A stretch of 25,574 nt of DNA from Rs1 sp034111875 (GCA_034111875.1 JAWUWK010000005.1:1-25574), one strand, 5' to 3'; counted from the stretch's first letter, positions 15,393 through 23,281 are shown. Notes: generated by a model from the letters alone, not told the origin. A program made the numbers and translations.

Positions 15393-15719
15393 TCAGCCAG
15401 CTTAGATGTAAGGCCGTATTCTAAAGGCTCAAATCATAGTCCCGAATCAGTGACTTCAATGCAGCATCGACTGCACGCACTTAATTATACATCGTTTTGA
15501 AAATGCTTATTTAATATAAGGGTGAAGCTAAGATTTTTCAATTCCACTGTCAAATTAATATCAAACACTCTATATTCATTTTGAAGTCACGGAATCAGGA
15601 TAGTCCTAGTGCAAAGGTCTCATTTAATGGTGTCTCATCGCCAATAAGCTGGCCACGAAATTTTCTAATTTGCACTACACCAAGATTTTGCACCGATTTT
15701 TCGCGACTGACTGGCGAGT
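15393..15719. other. intergenic region downstream of the glycosylase and of syd (327 bp)
   Basis: Nothing firmly identified. On the minus strand a start-less frame of about 46 codons runs from the syd end to TGA at 15597-15595 and reads coherently (VVQIRKFRGQLIGDETPL). Part of it (15622-15674 area) resembles a segment left of the MITE-like repeat near 4182-4218 over 39 bases. It could be the tail of a decayed gene. No terminator is evident. Confidence 0.35.
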
Positions 15720-16328
15720 CTAGATTTCAAGTGCAGGCGTTAAACTTTGTAAAAATTCAGCGAGTGAGTCTGCAATCTTACGTACAGGTTTTTTACCTGG
15801 TACTTCAAACCAAACTTCTCCAGAATCATTATTCACACAGAGCATGCCATCTTCTGGAGATGTAATGGCAAAGAAAATTGAAATTTCCTGCTTTCGGCGC
15901 CGTTTATCCAATGCTTGACCTAAAATATTACTGCGCAACCTTTCCATATCATCTTGATTCCATACTTGCAGTATTTCCAATTCACCAAATTCACTGGTCG
16001 CCGCTAAGTTGTTCGACCAAAATCTAGAGTAAAAATTGACAATATCTAGGTGAACTTCAATTTCAAGTGCTGAGTTTAAGCGCGAAAACATATCTTGAGG
16101 GGATTGTCTAACCGGCAGCCATTGACAGTCTTCACCCTCTTGCAGTGGTAGTCGACTCTGAATATTTGGTTGATAGCACAAAGAGGGCCACTGACTATCA
16201 TAGTGAATTTTTAACGGACAATCACTGTATTGCTTTTGCCATTGAACCCATTTATCTACAAAATGATCTAAAGCTTGCGTTAAAGGGACTGATTCAGGGG
16301 TTTGGGAGTGCGTATTGTTTGAATGCAT
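15720..16328 (-). CDS. syd: SecY-interacting protein Syd
   Basis: The 202-residue protein aligns with E. coli Syd along its length: an N-terminal helix with ALDHFVDKWVQWQKQY, WPSLCYQ, then LNSALEIEVHLDIVNFYSRFWSNNLAA, FGELEILQVWNQDDMERLRSNILGQALDKRRRKQ, IFFAITSPEDGMLCVNNDSGEVWFEVPG, and KIADSLAEFLQSLTPALEI. Syd is a peripheral inner-membrane protein that binds SecY/SecYEG on the cytoplasmic side and is thought to check mis-assembled translocons. It is about 20 residues longer than the E. coli protein, mostly at the N-terminus. The gene is monocistronic and minus-strand, upstream of the tRNA array. Confidence 0.92.
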   Translation of the reverse strand: MHSNNTHSQTPESVPLTQALDHFVDKWVQWQKQYSDCPLKIHYDSQWPSLCYQPNIQSRLPLQEGEDCQWLPVRQSPQDMFSRLNSALEIEVHLDIVNFYSRFWSNNLAATSEFGELEILQVWNQDDMERLRSNILGQALDKRRRKQEISIFFAITSPEDGMLCVNNDSGEVWFEVPGKKPVRKIADSLAEFLQSLTPALEI

Positions 16329-16519
16329 ATCGCTATCATACTAAAAATGAGTATTAGATGATAAAATTGTAGCGCAAAAATAGTAAGGGCTAAAGGAAAA
16401 ATTAACGGATATTTCGACGCTAATATAGCGATATCATGGTAGGGTTCAAGTCTGATTTATCTCAGCTGTTCGAATATTGAGCAAAAAATCAAGAAAGTTA
16501 AAAAAGTAGCGATAATGGT

Positions 16520-16547
16520 TTGACTTCGCTCAGAAAGTAATTAGAAT
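16520..16547 (+). promoter_or_regulatory. promoter of the tRNA array
   Basis: TTGACT (16520-16525) and TAGAAT (16542-16547) are spaced by 16 bases and followed by TCGCACC, a G/C-containing discriminator like those of stringently controlled tRNA and rRNA promoters. Predicted start is near 16554, about 50 bases before the first decayed tRNA copy. Confidence 0.6.
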
Positions 16548-16605
16548 TCGCACCTCAAGTTTGAGCTGAAATTATTTATCTGCAACTTTGCTAGTTTTAT
16601 CATGT

Positions 16606-16682
16606 TCAGAAGTAAGGCAGTTGGCCAAAACGACTGTTTGTCACCGATAAAGCTGTTCTCCGGTTGAGAGTCTTTTTAGTTT
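16606..16682 (+). pseudogene. decayed tRNA-Asp copy 1
   Basis: Placed exactly 85 bases before decayed copy 2, with the same TAGTTTTAtCATG leader. It keeps fragments of tRNA-Asp such as CAGTTGG and TGTCAC around the anticodon, but acceptor, D and anticodon stems no longer pair. It is transcribed with the array if the upstream promoter is used. Confidence 0.65.
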
Positions 16683-16690
16683 TACCATGT

Positions 16691-16767
16691 TCAGTGGTGC
16701 TTCAGTTGGTTAGAATGACTGTTTGTCACTGAGAGAGTTGGTCGGGGGTTAAGAGCCTTTTTAGTTT
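16691..16767 (+). pseudogene. decayed tRNA-Asp copy 2
   Basis: Lies 85 bases before the intact tRNA-Asp and shares the TAGTTTTACCATG leader. It retains AGTGGT, TTCAGTTGGTTAGAAT and TTGTCAC with the GTC anticodon. The acceptor 3' half, anticodon stem (ACTGT versus TGAGA) and T arm are destroyed and CCA is lost. Confidence 0.75.
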
Positions 16768-16775
16768 TACCATGT

Positions 16776-16852
16776 GGAGTGGTAGTTCAGTTGGTTAGAA
16801 TACCTGCCTGTCACGCAGGGGGTCGCGGGTTCGAGTCCCGTCCATTCCGCCA
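16776..16852 (+). tRNA. tRNA-Asp (GTC), intact copy
   Basis: A 77-base cloverleaf nearly identical to E. coli tRNA-Asp. The acceptor stem is GGAGTGG with CCATTCC, the anticodon loop is CTGTCAC on a CCTGC/GCAGG stem, the T arm is GCGGG-TTCGAGT-CCCGT, discriminator G, and CCA is encoded. Confidence 0.97.
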
Positions 16853-16948
16853 CTATTTAGGGTTATTCTTTAATAGTGTATATTGGTAATACGTGACATC
16901 AAAATGCTCGGTGTCGCTAAAAGTAATAGGGCTATTAGATAGAGTCAG

Positions 16949-17025
16949 TGGGAGTGTAGCTCAGCTGGGAGAGCGTCGCCCTTACAAGGCGAATGTCGGG
17001 AGTTCGAACCTCTCCACTCCCACCA
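16949..17025 (+). tRNA. tRNA-Val (TAC) copy 1 with an extra base in the anticodon loop
   Basis: Cloverleaf with acceptor GGGAGTG/CACTCCC, discriminator A and encoded CCA. It is identical to copy 2 at 17374 except for one additional C: the anticodon stem TCGCC/GGCGA encloses CCTTACAA, 8 bases rather than 7, so the gene is 77 instead of 76 bases. It may be a non-canonical or frameshift-prone tRNA, a dead gene, or a homopolymer sequencing error. Confidence 0.85.
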
Positions 17026-17050
17026 TTTATCTATAAAAGAAGTGACATGT

Positions 17051-17150
17051 TTAATGGTAGTGCTGTTGGTCAGAATAACCAACGGTTAGAATAGCTTTCT
17101 GTCACCCAAAGAGCTGTTCGTGGGTTAAAGAGCCTATGAGATAAGAGTTT
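17051..17150 (+). pseudogene. decayed tRNA-Asp copy 3
   Basis: Begins after ACATG as the other units do and contains GGTAGTgctGTTGGT, a second GGTTAGAAT (an internal duplication of the D-loop region), CTGTCAC and GGGTTaaaGAG. Stems are lost. It directly precedes the second tRNA-Asp, which has the related leader TAGATTTACCATG. The right boundary is approximate. Confidence 0.6.
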
Positions 17151-17164
17151 TAGATTTACCATGC

Positions 17165-17241
17165 GGAGTGGTAGTTCAGTTGGTTAGAATACCTGCCTGT
17201 CACGCAGGGGGTCGCGGGTTCGAGTCCCTGCCATTCCGCCA
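17165..17241 (+). tRNA. tRNA-Asp (GTC), second copy with a damaged T stem
   Basis: Same length and sequence as the copy at 16776 apart from GT becoming TG at 17229-17230. This turns T-stem half CCCGT into CCCTG and leaves only three of five pairs with GCGGG. Acceptor, D and anticodon arms and CCA are intact. Function is doubtful. Confidence 0.85.
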
Positions 17242-17373
17242 CTATTTATCAAACTAGTGATTATAAAATCAGACTTTATATTACTATTGTTTATGGTGTT
17301 TTTTGTCTATTACAGATAATCAGAAAGTCATTGCATCAAACGCGCTCGATGTAATAAATTTGAGTCGATTAGT

Positions 17374-17449
17374 GGGAGTGTAGCTCAGCTGGGAGAGCGT
17401 CGCCCTTACAAGGCGAATGTCGGGAGTTCGAACCTCTCCACTCCCACCA
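17374..17449 (+). tRNA. tRNA-Val (TAC), normal copy
   Basis: A 76-base cloverleaf. Acceptor is GGGAGTG/CACTCCC, the D arm GCTCAGCTGGGAGAGC, anticodon stem TCGCC/GGCGA with a 7-base CTTACAA loop, T arm GGGAG-TTCGAAC-CTCTC, discriminator A, CCA encoded. The next coding start is 29 bases downstream. Confidence 0.97.
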
Positions 17450-17478
17450 CTATTTTTTCTCCCTTGCCTGTTTATGTT

Positions 17479-18399
17479 ATGAATTTTCTTGATCAGATCG
17501 AGTTGAATTGTCAATTACTAGAATCCCCTCTGTATCGTCGTAAAAATATTAAAGTGACTCTTGTGCGTGCAGACCAAGTGCATCGTCACATTAGCGGCAA
17601 CAAATGGTACAAACTAAAATATGCATTGCTGGCCGCAAAGCAGAAAAATATTCGTCAACTAATTAGTTTTGGTGGCGCCTATTCTAATCATATACACGCG
17701 TTAGCTTATGCTGCAAACCAGTTACAGATTCCTGTGTTAGGTTTTATCCGCGGAGAGTGGACTGAAGATAACTTAACCCTTAAAGATGCTAAATCATGGG
17801 GGATGTCGTTACAGAGTTTAACGCGTAGTCAATACCGTGAAAAATCATCCCCCGAATTTTTGCAGCAATTGGCTTTAGCTTACCCTAATAGTATGGTGAT
17901 TGCAGAAGGCGGTTCTGGTCGTTTGGCGCTAAAAGGTGTGGCTGAATTAATGGCTGCAATTGAACAGCAGTTGCCGTACTTAAATCACTTAGTTGCCGCC
18001 TGTGGCACGGGTGGCACACTCGCGGGACTGATCGGCTCAGCTAGTAGTACTTACTCTATATTAGGCGTACCTGTTTTGAAAGGTGGCGGTTTTCTTGAAG
18101 CGGATATAAAAGCTTTACTGCGGCAAGCCGCTATCTCTGAAAAATGCCAATGGCGCTTAGACTTAGAGGGGCACTATGGAGGGTATGGCAAAGTAAAAAC
18201 AGCGCACCTTGAAGCAATGCAGCGCATTGAATCTGAACATAATGTTGAGCTCGAACCTATCTATACTGCGAAAATGTGGCGCCGCTTTGACGAATTAGTG
18301 CAGGCAGACTATTTTACAGCGGGCGACAGTATTGCGCTGTTACATTCGGGTGGCGTTCAAGGTCGCAGAAGTTTTAAGCTAATGGGTATTAAAGAATAA
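17479..18399 (+). CDS. PLP-dependent D-cysteine desulfhydrase / ACC deaminase-like enzyme
   Basis: From ATG at 17479 the protein is 306 residues of fold-type II PLP enzymes. The PLP lysine is in ISGNKWYKLKYAL, followed by FGGAYSNHIHALAYAA (substrate carboxylate site), GFIRGE, IAEGGSGRLALKGVAEL, the phosphate-binding ACGTGGTLAGLIG, and the C-terminal LLHSGGVQG. Members release sulfide, ammonia and pyruvate from D-cysteine or open ACC; the substrate here is not determined. A TTG at 17464 in frame would add five residues but has no ribosome binding site. The gene starts 29 bases after a tRNA-Val with no terminator seen between them, so it may be read from the tRNA promoter. Confidence 0.85.
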   Translation: MNFLDQIELNCQLLESPLYRRKNIKVTLVRADQVHRHISGNKWYKLKYALLAAKQKNIRQLISFGGAYSNHIHALAYAANQLQIPVLGFIRGEWTEDNLTLKDAKSWGMSLQSLTRSQYREKSSPEFLQQLALAYPNSMVIAEGGSGRLALKGVAELMAAIEQQLPYLNHLVAACGTGGTLAGLIGSASSTYSILGVPVLKGGGFLEADIKALLRQAAISEKCQWRLDLEGHYGGYGKVKTAHLEAMQRIESEHNVELEPIYTAKMWRRFDELVQADYFTAGDSIALLHSGGVQGRRSFKLMGIKE

Positions 18400-18456
18400 C
18401 TTATCAGAGGCTATATTGATTTTTCGCAGTAAATGAGCGTTAAGTCCGACAGGCTC

Positions 18457-19475
18457 CTATGCTTCGCTGTCTTTTATAAGTTCAGGGTATCCAAAGAGGG
18501 CGGGTGTGCCGCCCGTATGTAAGAAAAGAATGTTTTGCTCTGCTGTAAATCGGACTGTTCTGACCAGCTGAATAAGTCCTGCCATCGCTTTTCCCGTATA
18601 CGTTGGGTTAAGCAATAAACCTTCGCAGCGCGCCGTCAATTCAATCGCTTGCTGCAGCTGACTATTGAGTTGACCGTATCCAGGATAAAGCATTGTATCA
18701 TCAACCAAGACATCTTCAGCGTTAATAACAGCTCTATAACCTATCATGCCAGCAACCTTACAAGCTTTCTGATAGACCCTCTGTGCCTGAGACTCTTTAT
18801 CACGGCGTACGCAAAATCCATAAATCGGAATCGGATTGTTTAATGCTTTTAAGCCGAGTAATAGACCTGAATGTGTCGTACCGCTGCCAGTGGCTAATAC
18901 AATTGCATCGAGCTTAAGTGAGCGCTGTTGTAATTGGCACAATAGCTCTTCTGCACATTTCACATAGCCCAGTGCCCCATAGGGTTTATGGCCGGGCGAT
19001 AGGGGGATGACGTAAGGATTTTGCCCGCTTGACGCAGTTGTGTGGCGCGAACTTCTAAGGCGTCGTCTGCGTCGGCTTCATCTTTCCCAGTTGGATAGTT
19101 TTGGATAGGGGCTTGCATTAGCTTGATTAAAAATGGGTTGCCAGATTCATGGTATTCACAGGGCCTATCACTGACTCTATCATCCAATTGTACTTCAACC
19201 TCAAGGCCGAGCTTTCTTGCAGCTGCAACGCTCATTCGCACATGATTGGACTGAACTGCACCTGTTGTAAGTAGAGTATCCGCGCCTTGTGAAAGGGCGT
19301 CTCCAATGGAGTATTCAAGCTGCCGTGCTTTATCCCCCCCCATGGCTAATCCAGTGCAATCATCTCTTTTTACCCAGATTTTAGGACCTTGAAGTTGCTC
19401 GCTTAAATTGACCACGTGCTCGAGTGGGGTGGGTGTGTACGATAATTCAACCCTTGGGTAATCATCCGTTTACAT
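18457..19475 (-). pseudogene. D-cysteine desulfhydrase / ACC deaminase homologue with a nonsense codon and a frameshift
   Basis: Two adjoining frames encode one enzyme. The upstream half has VNLSEQLQGPKIWVKRDDCT, GGDKARQLEYS with the PLP lysine, and TTGAVQSNHVRM. The downstream half has the phosphate-binding ATGSGTTHSGLLLGL, NPTYTGKAM and FLHTGGTPALFGY. The break is at 19019-19022: GGCAAAATCC would read on correctly as Gly-Lys-Asn-Pro-Tyr-Val-Ile-Pro if one more A were present, and the shifted frame then gives GHKPYGALGYVKCAEELL. Upstream, the coding frame extends past the GTG at 19415 to ATG at 19475, preceded by GGGAAAA, but codon 2 is TAA (probably CAA or AAA before). It lies 23 bases after the permease gene in the same orientation. 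Either lesion alone would prevent normal production, unless translation begins at the GTG and slips at the A run. Confidence 0.85.
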
Positions 19476-19498
19476 AAGTATTTTCCCGGTTATTGCGG

Positions 19499-20266
19499 TT
19501 ATAAATTGACTAACATAAACACCGCTGTCAGCAGTAAAACAACGAGTACTAATGCTTTAAAGAGCTGTTGATTTATTCTATTCGCTAGATGGTCGCCCGT
19601 CACAACACCGATTAAAGCAACGGGTATTAGCATCGCGGCAGTGATCCAAGTTGTCAGGTCAACACCAATGAAAAAAGTTTGCAGTAATAGTGCACCTGAA
19701 TATGAAAATATAAAGAAAATGATGATGGTGGCGCGAATTTGATTTTTTGTCAGCGAGGTGGTGGCTAAATAAAGCATTACGCTGGGGCCCGGCATTGCTA
19801 TACTGCTGGCCATTAAACCTGAGATTATGCCCACGCCGAATAGCGGCAGTGGTTGCTGTTGATAATGAGGCTTTACAGAGCATTCAGAATCCTCAAGGTC
19901 GAGACTAATAGACACAGATTTGAACAGTTGCCAGCCATTGTGAAGACTGATGGCTATGATAATTAAGGCCACCGCCAATTTTATTGCCTCTAAGTTGGTA
20001 AATTGGTAAATTAAAATACCAAATGGAAAGCCTAGTAAACAACCTGCCATTATCCACTTCAGAGTATGCCTAGGGGTGTGTTTTTTTAATCTAGTCCAGT
20101 GCAAAGTCGACATGGCTAGGGTGATGATCATCACCAGTTGAATAGCGGCGACTGAATCTAGCATAATCAGAAATACGGAGACACAGATAAGGCCGAAGCC
20201 AAAACCAATAACAGCTTGTACCGTTGCCGCTAGAAAGGTAATGAGTAACAATATACTCCAGTCCAT
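19499..20266 (-). CDS. TauE/SafE-family membrane permease (sulfite/organosulfonate exporter family)
   Basis: The 255-residue protein is almost entirely hydrophobic with about eight membrane segments. The N-terminus (ATVQAVIGFGFGLICVSVFL) and the mirrored second half (FGVGIISGLMASSIAMPGPS) carry the paired Gly/Pro-rich motifs of TauE/SafE permeases, with a polar loop (about 115-135) between them. Family members export sulfite, sulfoacetate or related anions; the substrate here is unknown. It is transcribed leftward into the broken desulfhydrase gene, as in an operon for sulfur amino acid breakdown, and diverges from a broken LysR gene. Its frame is fully open, unlike both neighbours. Confidence 0.85.
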   Translation of the reverse strand: MDWSILLLITFLAATVQAVIGFGFGLICVSVFLIMLDSVAAIQLVMIITLAMSTLHWTRLKKHTPRHTLKWIMAGCLLGFPFGILIYQFTNLEAIKLAVALIIIAISLHNGWQLFKSVSISLDLEDSECSVKPHYQQQPLPLFGVGIISGLMASSIAMPGPSVMLYLATTSLTKNQIRATIIIFFIFSYSGALLLQTFFIGVDLTTWITAAMLIPVALIGVVTGDHLANRINQQLFKALVLVVLLLTAVFMLVNL

Positions 20267-20410
20267 GTTGGCAGCCTTTATAGGTTTTTAATACAGACAG
20301 TATATTGTTGTTTCTGGTATTACATCAAATAATATTAATACCATCAATCATAACTAAATATTATACGACCCTTGAAAATCAGTTGTGTTTAAAAAGTAGC
20401 GCGCAGCGCG

Positions 20411-21284
20411 GTGTTTAACTTACGCCAAATAGAGGCATTTCAAGCGATAATGGTGACCGAGTCGGCTACTGCCGCCGTTAAAAAATTGTTTATTACCCAG
20501 CCAGCGGTGAGTCGATTAATTGTAGATTTAGAGTATAAGGTCAAATTCAAGCTTTCCATTCGTCGATATAATCGTTTAAAAGCGACGCCACAAGCCCAAT
20601 TGTTTTATCGCAATGTTAATAGAACGTTTTTGGTCTTAAAGAAATCAGCGCTGTGCCGCAGCTATTGCCAATAAACAGCAGGGACCTTGCATATAGTGGC
20701 AATGCCACTTTGCATTTATACCCGAAATAGTCGCAAAGTTTACCTCCGAGTACCTAAACATTGTGATTGAATTAGATTCCCCACCTAGAATTGATGCCTT
20801 AGCTCTAGTCCGCTCTAAACGGGTTGATCTCGGGATAGTATCATTGCAGACTAAAGAGCAGATAGGCTACAGTTAGACATGTTTTGACGCCAGAACTGGC
20901 AATGTGTGATACCTAAAGGCCATGCTCTTGGCGATCTATTGCAAGTGTATGCAACACATATTGAAGGTGAAAATTTTGTTGCTATATCGACAGTCAGTCC
21001 GTTTATGTCCTGTTTATATGAAATTTTTTCTAGATCGGGAGTAAAACCACGCATCGTTGTGGATGCTCAGACGCCGCGAACCTGTTATGACTCAAGCAAG
21101 GTGGCGGGTGTCAGCGTGGTTAATTTATTGATAATAGAGACTAGAGATGAGGAGGTTATCATTAAACCTTTTAGGCCCGACATTAACTGGGGTTACACAA
21201 CAGTGTGTACCGATTTTGAGTAGAGTTCGCAGCCTATTGCGACAACATTTTAATGACGTTGATAATAGCAGTGTTCAGCAGTGA
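20411..21284 (+). pseudogene. LysR-type transcriptional regulator, broken by several frameshifts
   Basis: Starting at GTG 20411, the first frame gives the LysR helix-turn-helix (NLRQIEAFQAIMVTESATAA, then LFITQPAVSRLIVDLE) and ends at 20674. A second frame from about 20721 continues with PEIVAKFTSEYLNIVIELDS and RSKRVDLGIVSLQT, part of the effector domain. A third (about 20895-21223) has CVIPKGHALGD, RIVVDAQTPRTCYDSSKVAG and RPDINW. A fourth piece (21225-21284) supplies the C-terminus to TGA. Together they span 874 bases, a normal LysR length, so at least three frameshifts have accumulated. It is divergent from the TauE/SafE gene, the usual position of its activator. Effector-domain pieces recall OccR/NocR-type amino acid regulators. 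Confidence 0.85.
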
Positions 21285-21334
21285 TTCTAGTCTGAAGTGC
21301 AACATGAGATAAAGCCCAATCTTTAGTTTTAATC

Positions 21335-21373
21335 CACCCATAAGCGAGCCTGCTAGCTGGGTGCTAATTTTTA
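21335..21373 (+). terminator. probable intrinsic terminator upstream of nadK
   Basis: CACCCA (21335-21340) pairs with TGGGTG (21358-21363), with an inner AGC/GCT pairing, followed by CTAATTTTTA. It would stop transcription from the lysR side before the nadK promoter. Confidence 0.45.
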
Positions 21374-21376
21374 CTC

Positions 21377-21382
21377 TATAAT
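21377..21382 (+). promoter_or_regulatory. -10 box of the likely nadK promoter
   Basis: A perfect TATAAT lies 35 bases before the nadK start. The -35 region (around 21354-21359) overlaps the terminator stem and is a poor match. AGGTG at 21404-21408 gives the ribosome binding site. Confidence 0.45.
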
Positions 21383-21416
21383 CTTGATTCTGTTAGTTAA
21401 CCTAGGTGCTTTTTAG

Positions 21417-22313
21417 ATGAATAAATTTCGTAATATTGGTTTGATTGGTAGGCTAGGTAGCAAAAAAGTGGTCGATACTATAAAGAGTATGATCAACTTT
21501 TTATCAGAGCAGGGATTTAATATCATTATAGACCAACGCATCGCAGAATTAATGCCGGGTCACGGGCTAGTGACTAGCCCCAAAAAAAATATGGGGGAAA
21601 TCTGTGATCTAGTCATAGTCGTTGGTGGCGATGGCAGTCTTTTAGGTGCTGCTAGGGCACTGGCAAAATGTGATTTGCCGGTATTAGGGGTGAATAGAGG
21701 TCAGTTGGGCTTCTTAACCGATATATCACCTAGCCAATTCGAAGAGAGATTCAGTGAAATTCTCGCGGGAAAATATACTCAAGAGGAACGGTTTTTACTG
21801 AAAGTGGTGGTAAAACGTGGCGAGGAAATTATTGGTGAAGCAGAAGCCTTAAATGACATGGTCTTGCATCCAGGTAAAGCGACCAAAATGATCGAGTTTG
21901 ATCTTTTTGTAGAAGATAACTATGTCTATACTCAGCGTTCTGATGGTTTGATTGTGGCTACCCCGACAGGGTCTACGGCCTATTCACTATCCGGTGGTGG
22001 TCCCATTATGCACCCAAAACTAGATGCTATTGTACTAGTGCCAATGTTTCCACATACCTTATCTTCAAGACCTATCGTGGTGGACGGAAATAGCGAATTA
22101 AGGGTTATTATCAGTGAAGCCAACGAAACCTATCCTATCGTATCTTGCGATGGTCAAGTCAGTATCAACTTAGCCCCTGGGGATGTGATTCACCTTAGTA
22201 AACATGATTATAAGCTGACGCTAATTCATCCCCATGGTTATAATTTCTATCGTACTTGCCGAGAAAAACTCGGCTGGAGTGCTGGAATTACCGCTAGGAG
22301 CTCGAGCTTATAA
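21417..22313 (+). CDS. nadK: NAD kinase
   Basis: The 298-residue cytoplasmic enzyme phosphorylates NAD to NADP with ATP. It has the catalytic GGDGS motif (residues 70-74, Asp72), GVNRGQLGFLTDI, the ALNDMVLHPG motif for NAD binding, the SDGLIVATPTGSTAYSLSGGGPI signature, and SSRPIVV. Length and motif order are those of gammaproteobacterial NadK. It heads a run of plus-strand genes: its stop shares one base with the start of the metallophosphoesterase gene (TAATG), so these two are translationally coupled. It has its own AGGTG and a -10 box upstream. Confidence 0.97.
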   Translation: MNKFRNIGLIGRLGSKKVVDTIKSMINFLSEQGFNIIIDQRIAELMPGHGLVTSPKKNMGEICDLVIVVGGDGSLLGAARALAKCDLPVLGVNRGQLGFLTDISPSQFEERFSEILAGKYTQEERFLLKVVVKRGEEIIGEAEALNDMVLHPGKATKMIEFDLFVEDNYVYTQRSDGLIVATPTGSTAYSLSGGGPIMHPKLDAIVLVPMFPHTLSSRPIVVDGNSELRVIISEANETYPIVSCDGQVSINLAPGDVIHLSKHDYKLTLIHPHGYNFYRTCREKLGWSAGITARSSSL

Positions 22314-23281
22314 TGATGATTAAACAATGTAACGCTAAAGGTTACGATATTATCGGTGACGTCCACGGTTGTGGATTAGCCCTCAAGTTACTCTTGACCC
22401 GTTTAGGTTACTCAAAGCGCAATGGTGTGTATTTCCACTCGACCCGAAAAGTGGTTTTTTTGGGAGATATTATTGATCGAGGTCCGCGAATTAGAGAGGC
22501 GTTGCACTTAGTCCGAGATATGGTAGAAGCAGGTAGTGCGCATATTGTGATGGGTAATCATGAATATAATTACCTCAGTTATAGTACTTCGGGTGAATCT
22601 GTTCAGATGCCATACCTTCGTGAGCATACCTCAAGGCATCAAAGGATCTTGCAAGAGACTCTGAATCAATTGGCTAATTATCCCGCTGATCAAAAAGATT
22701 TTTATTTATGGATGATGCAATTACCGGTTTTCTTAGAGTTTGAAAAATTTAGAGTAGTGCACGCTTGTTGGCATAAAGAAATTATTGCCCAAATGCTAGA
22801 AAGAACGGGTTCTAATATAATTGATACTGAGTTTCTTTACCATTCTGCCGTGCGTGATACTTTCGAATGGACAGTGATGGATAGATTGCTGCGTGGCACC
22901 CAAATAAAGCTTCCAAACGATGAAACGATGACCTGCAGGGATGGCTATGTGCGGAAATTTTTTAGAACCAAATTTTGGATGAAAAATCCAGAGCTATACA
23001 GTGACGTTGTATTTCAGCCAGATCCATTACCTGCCAGTATGCACAACCGAGTGTTATCTGAAAAAGAGCAACAAAATTTGTATTATTACCCGCCGCACGA
23101 AAAAACCTTGTTTATAGGTCACTATTGGTGTGAGGGTAAGCCTGCCCCTATCACCAGAAATATAGCCTGTTTAGATTACAGTGCTGTTAAATTTGGCAAG
23201 TTAGTGGCCTATCGTTATGACTTTGAATCTGAGCTGCGCAGTGATAAATTTGTCAGCGTCGATGTGCGTACCGAAGTTTGA
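22313..23281 (+). CDS. calcineurin-like metallophosphoesterase
   Basis: The 322-residue protein carries all the two-metal phosphoesterase motifs: GDVHG (15-19), GDIIDRGP (51-58), GNHE (81-84), a His in VVHACWH (about 156) and GHYW (about 271). The order resembles bacterial PrpE/ApaH-like and serine/threonine phosphatases, with an insertion between the third and fourth motifs. Substrate cannot be told from sequence; a dinucleotide or protein phosphatase role is possible. ATG overlaps the nadK stop by one base, suggesting a link with nicotinamide nucleotide metabolism, which is only an inference. The rhomboid gene follows after 24 bases. Confidence 0.88.
   Translation: MMIKQCNAKGYDIIGDVHGCGLALKLLLTRLGYSKRNGVYFHSTRKVVFLGDIIDRGPRIREALHLVRDMVEAGSAHIVMGNHEYNYLSYSTSGESVQMPYLREHTSRHQRILQETLNQLANYPADQKDFYLWMMQLPVFLEFEKFRVVHACWHKEIIAQMLERTGSNIIDTEFLYHSAVRDTFEWTVMDRLLRGTQIKLPNDETMTCRDGYVRKFFRTKFWMKNPELYSDVVFQPDPLPASMHNRVLSEKEQQNLYYYPPHEKTLFIGHYWCEGKPAPITRNIACLDYSAVKFGKLVAYRYDFESELRSDKFVSVDVRTEV

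Noticed and set aside
16606..17241. A CRISPR array in the repeated region
   Set aside because: The 85-base units align with tRNA-Asp over their length, so the repeats are tRNA copies rather than repeat-spacer units.
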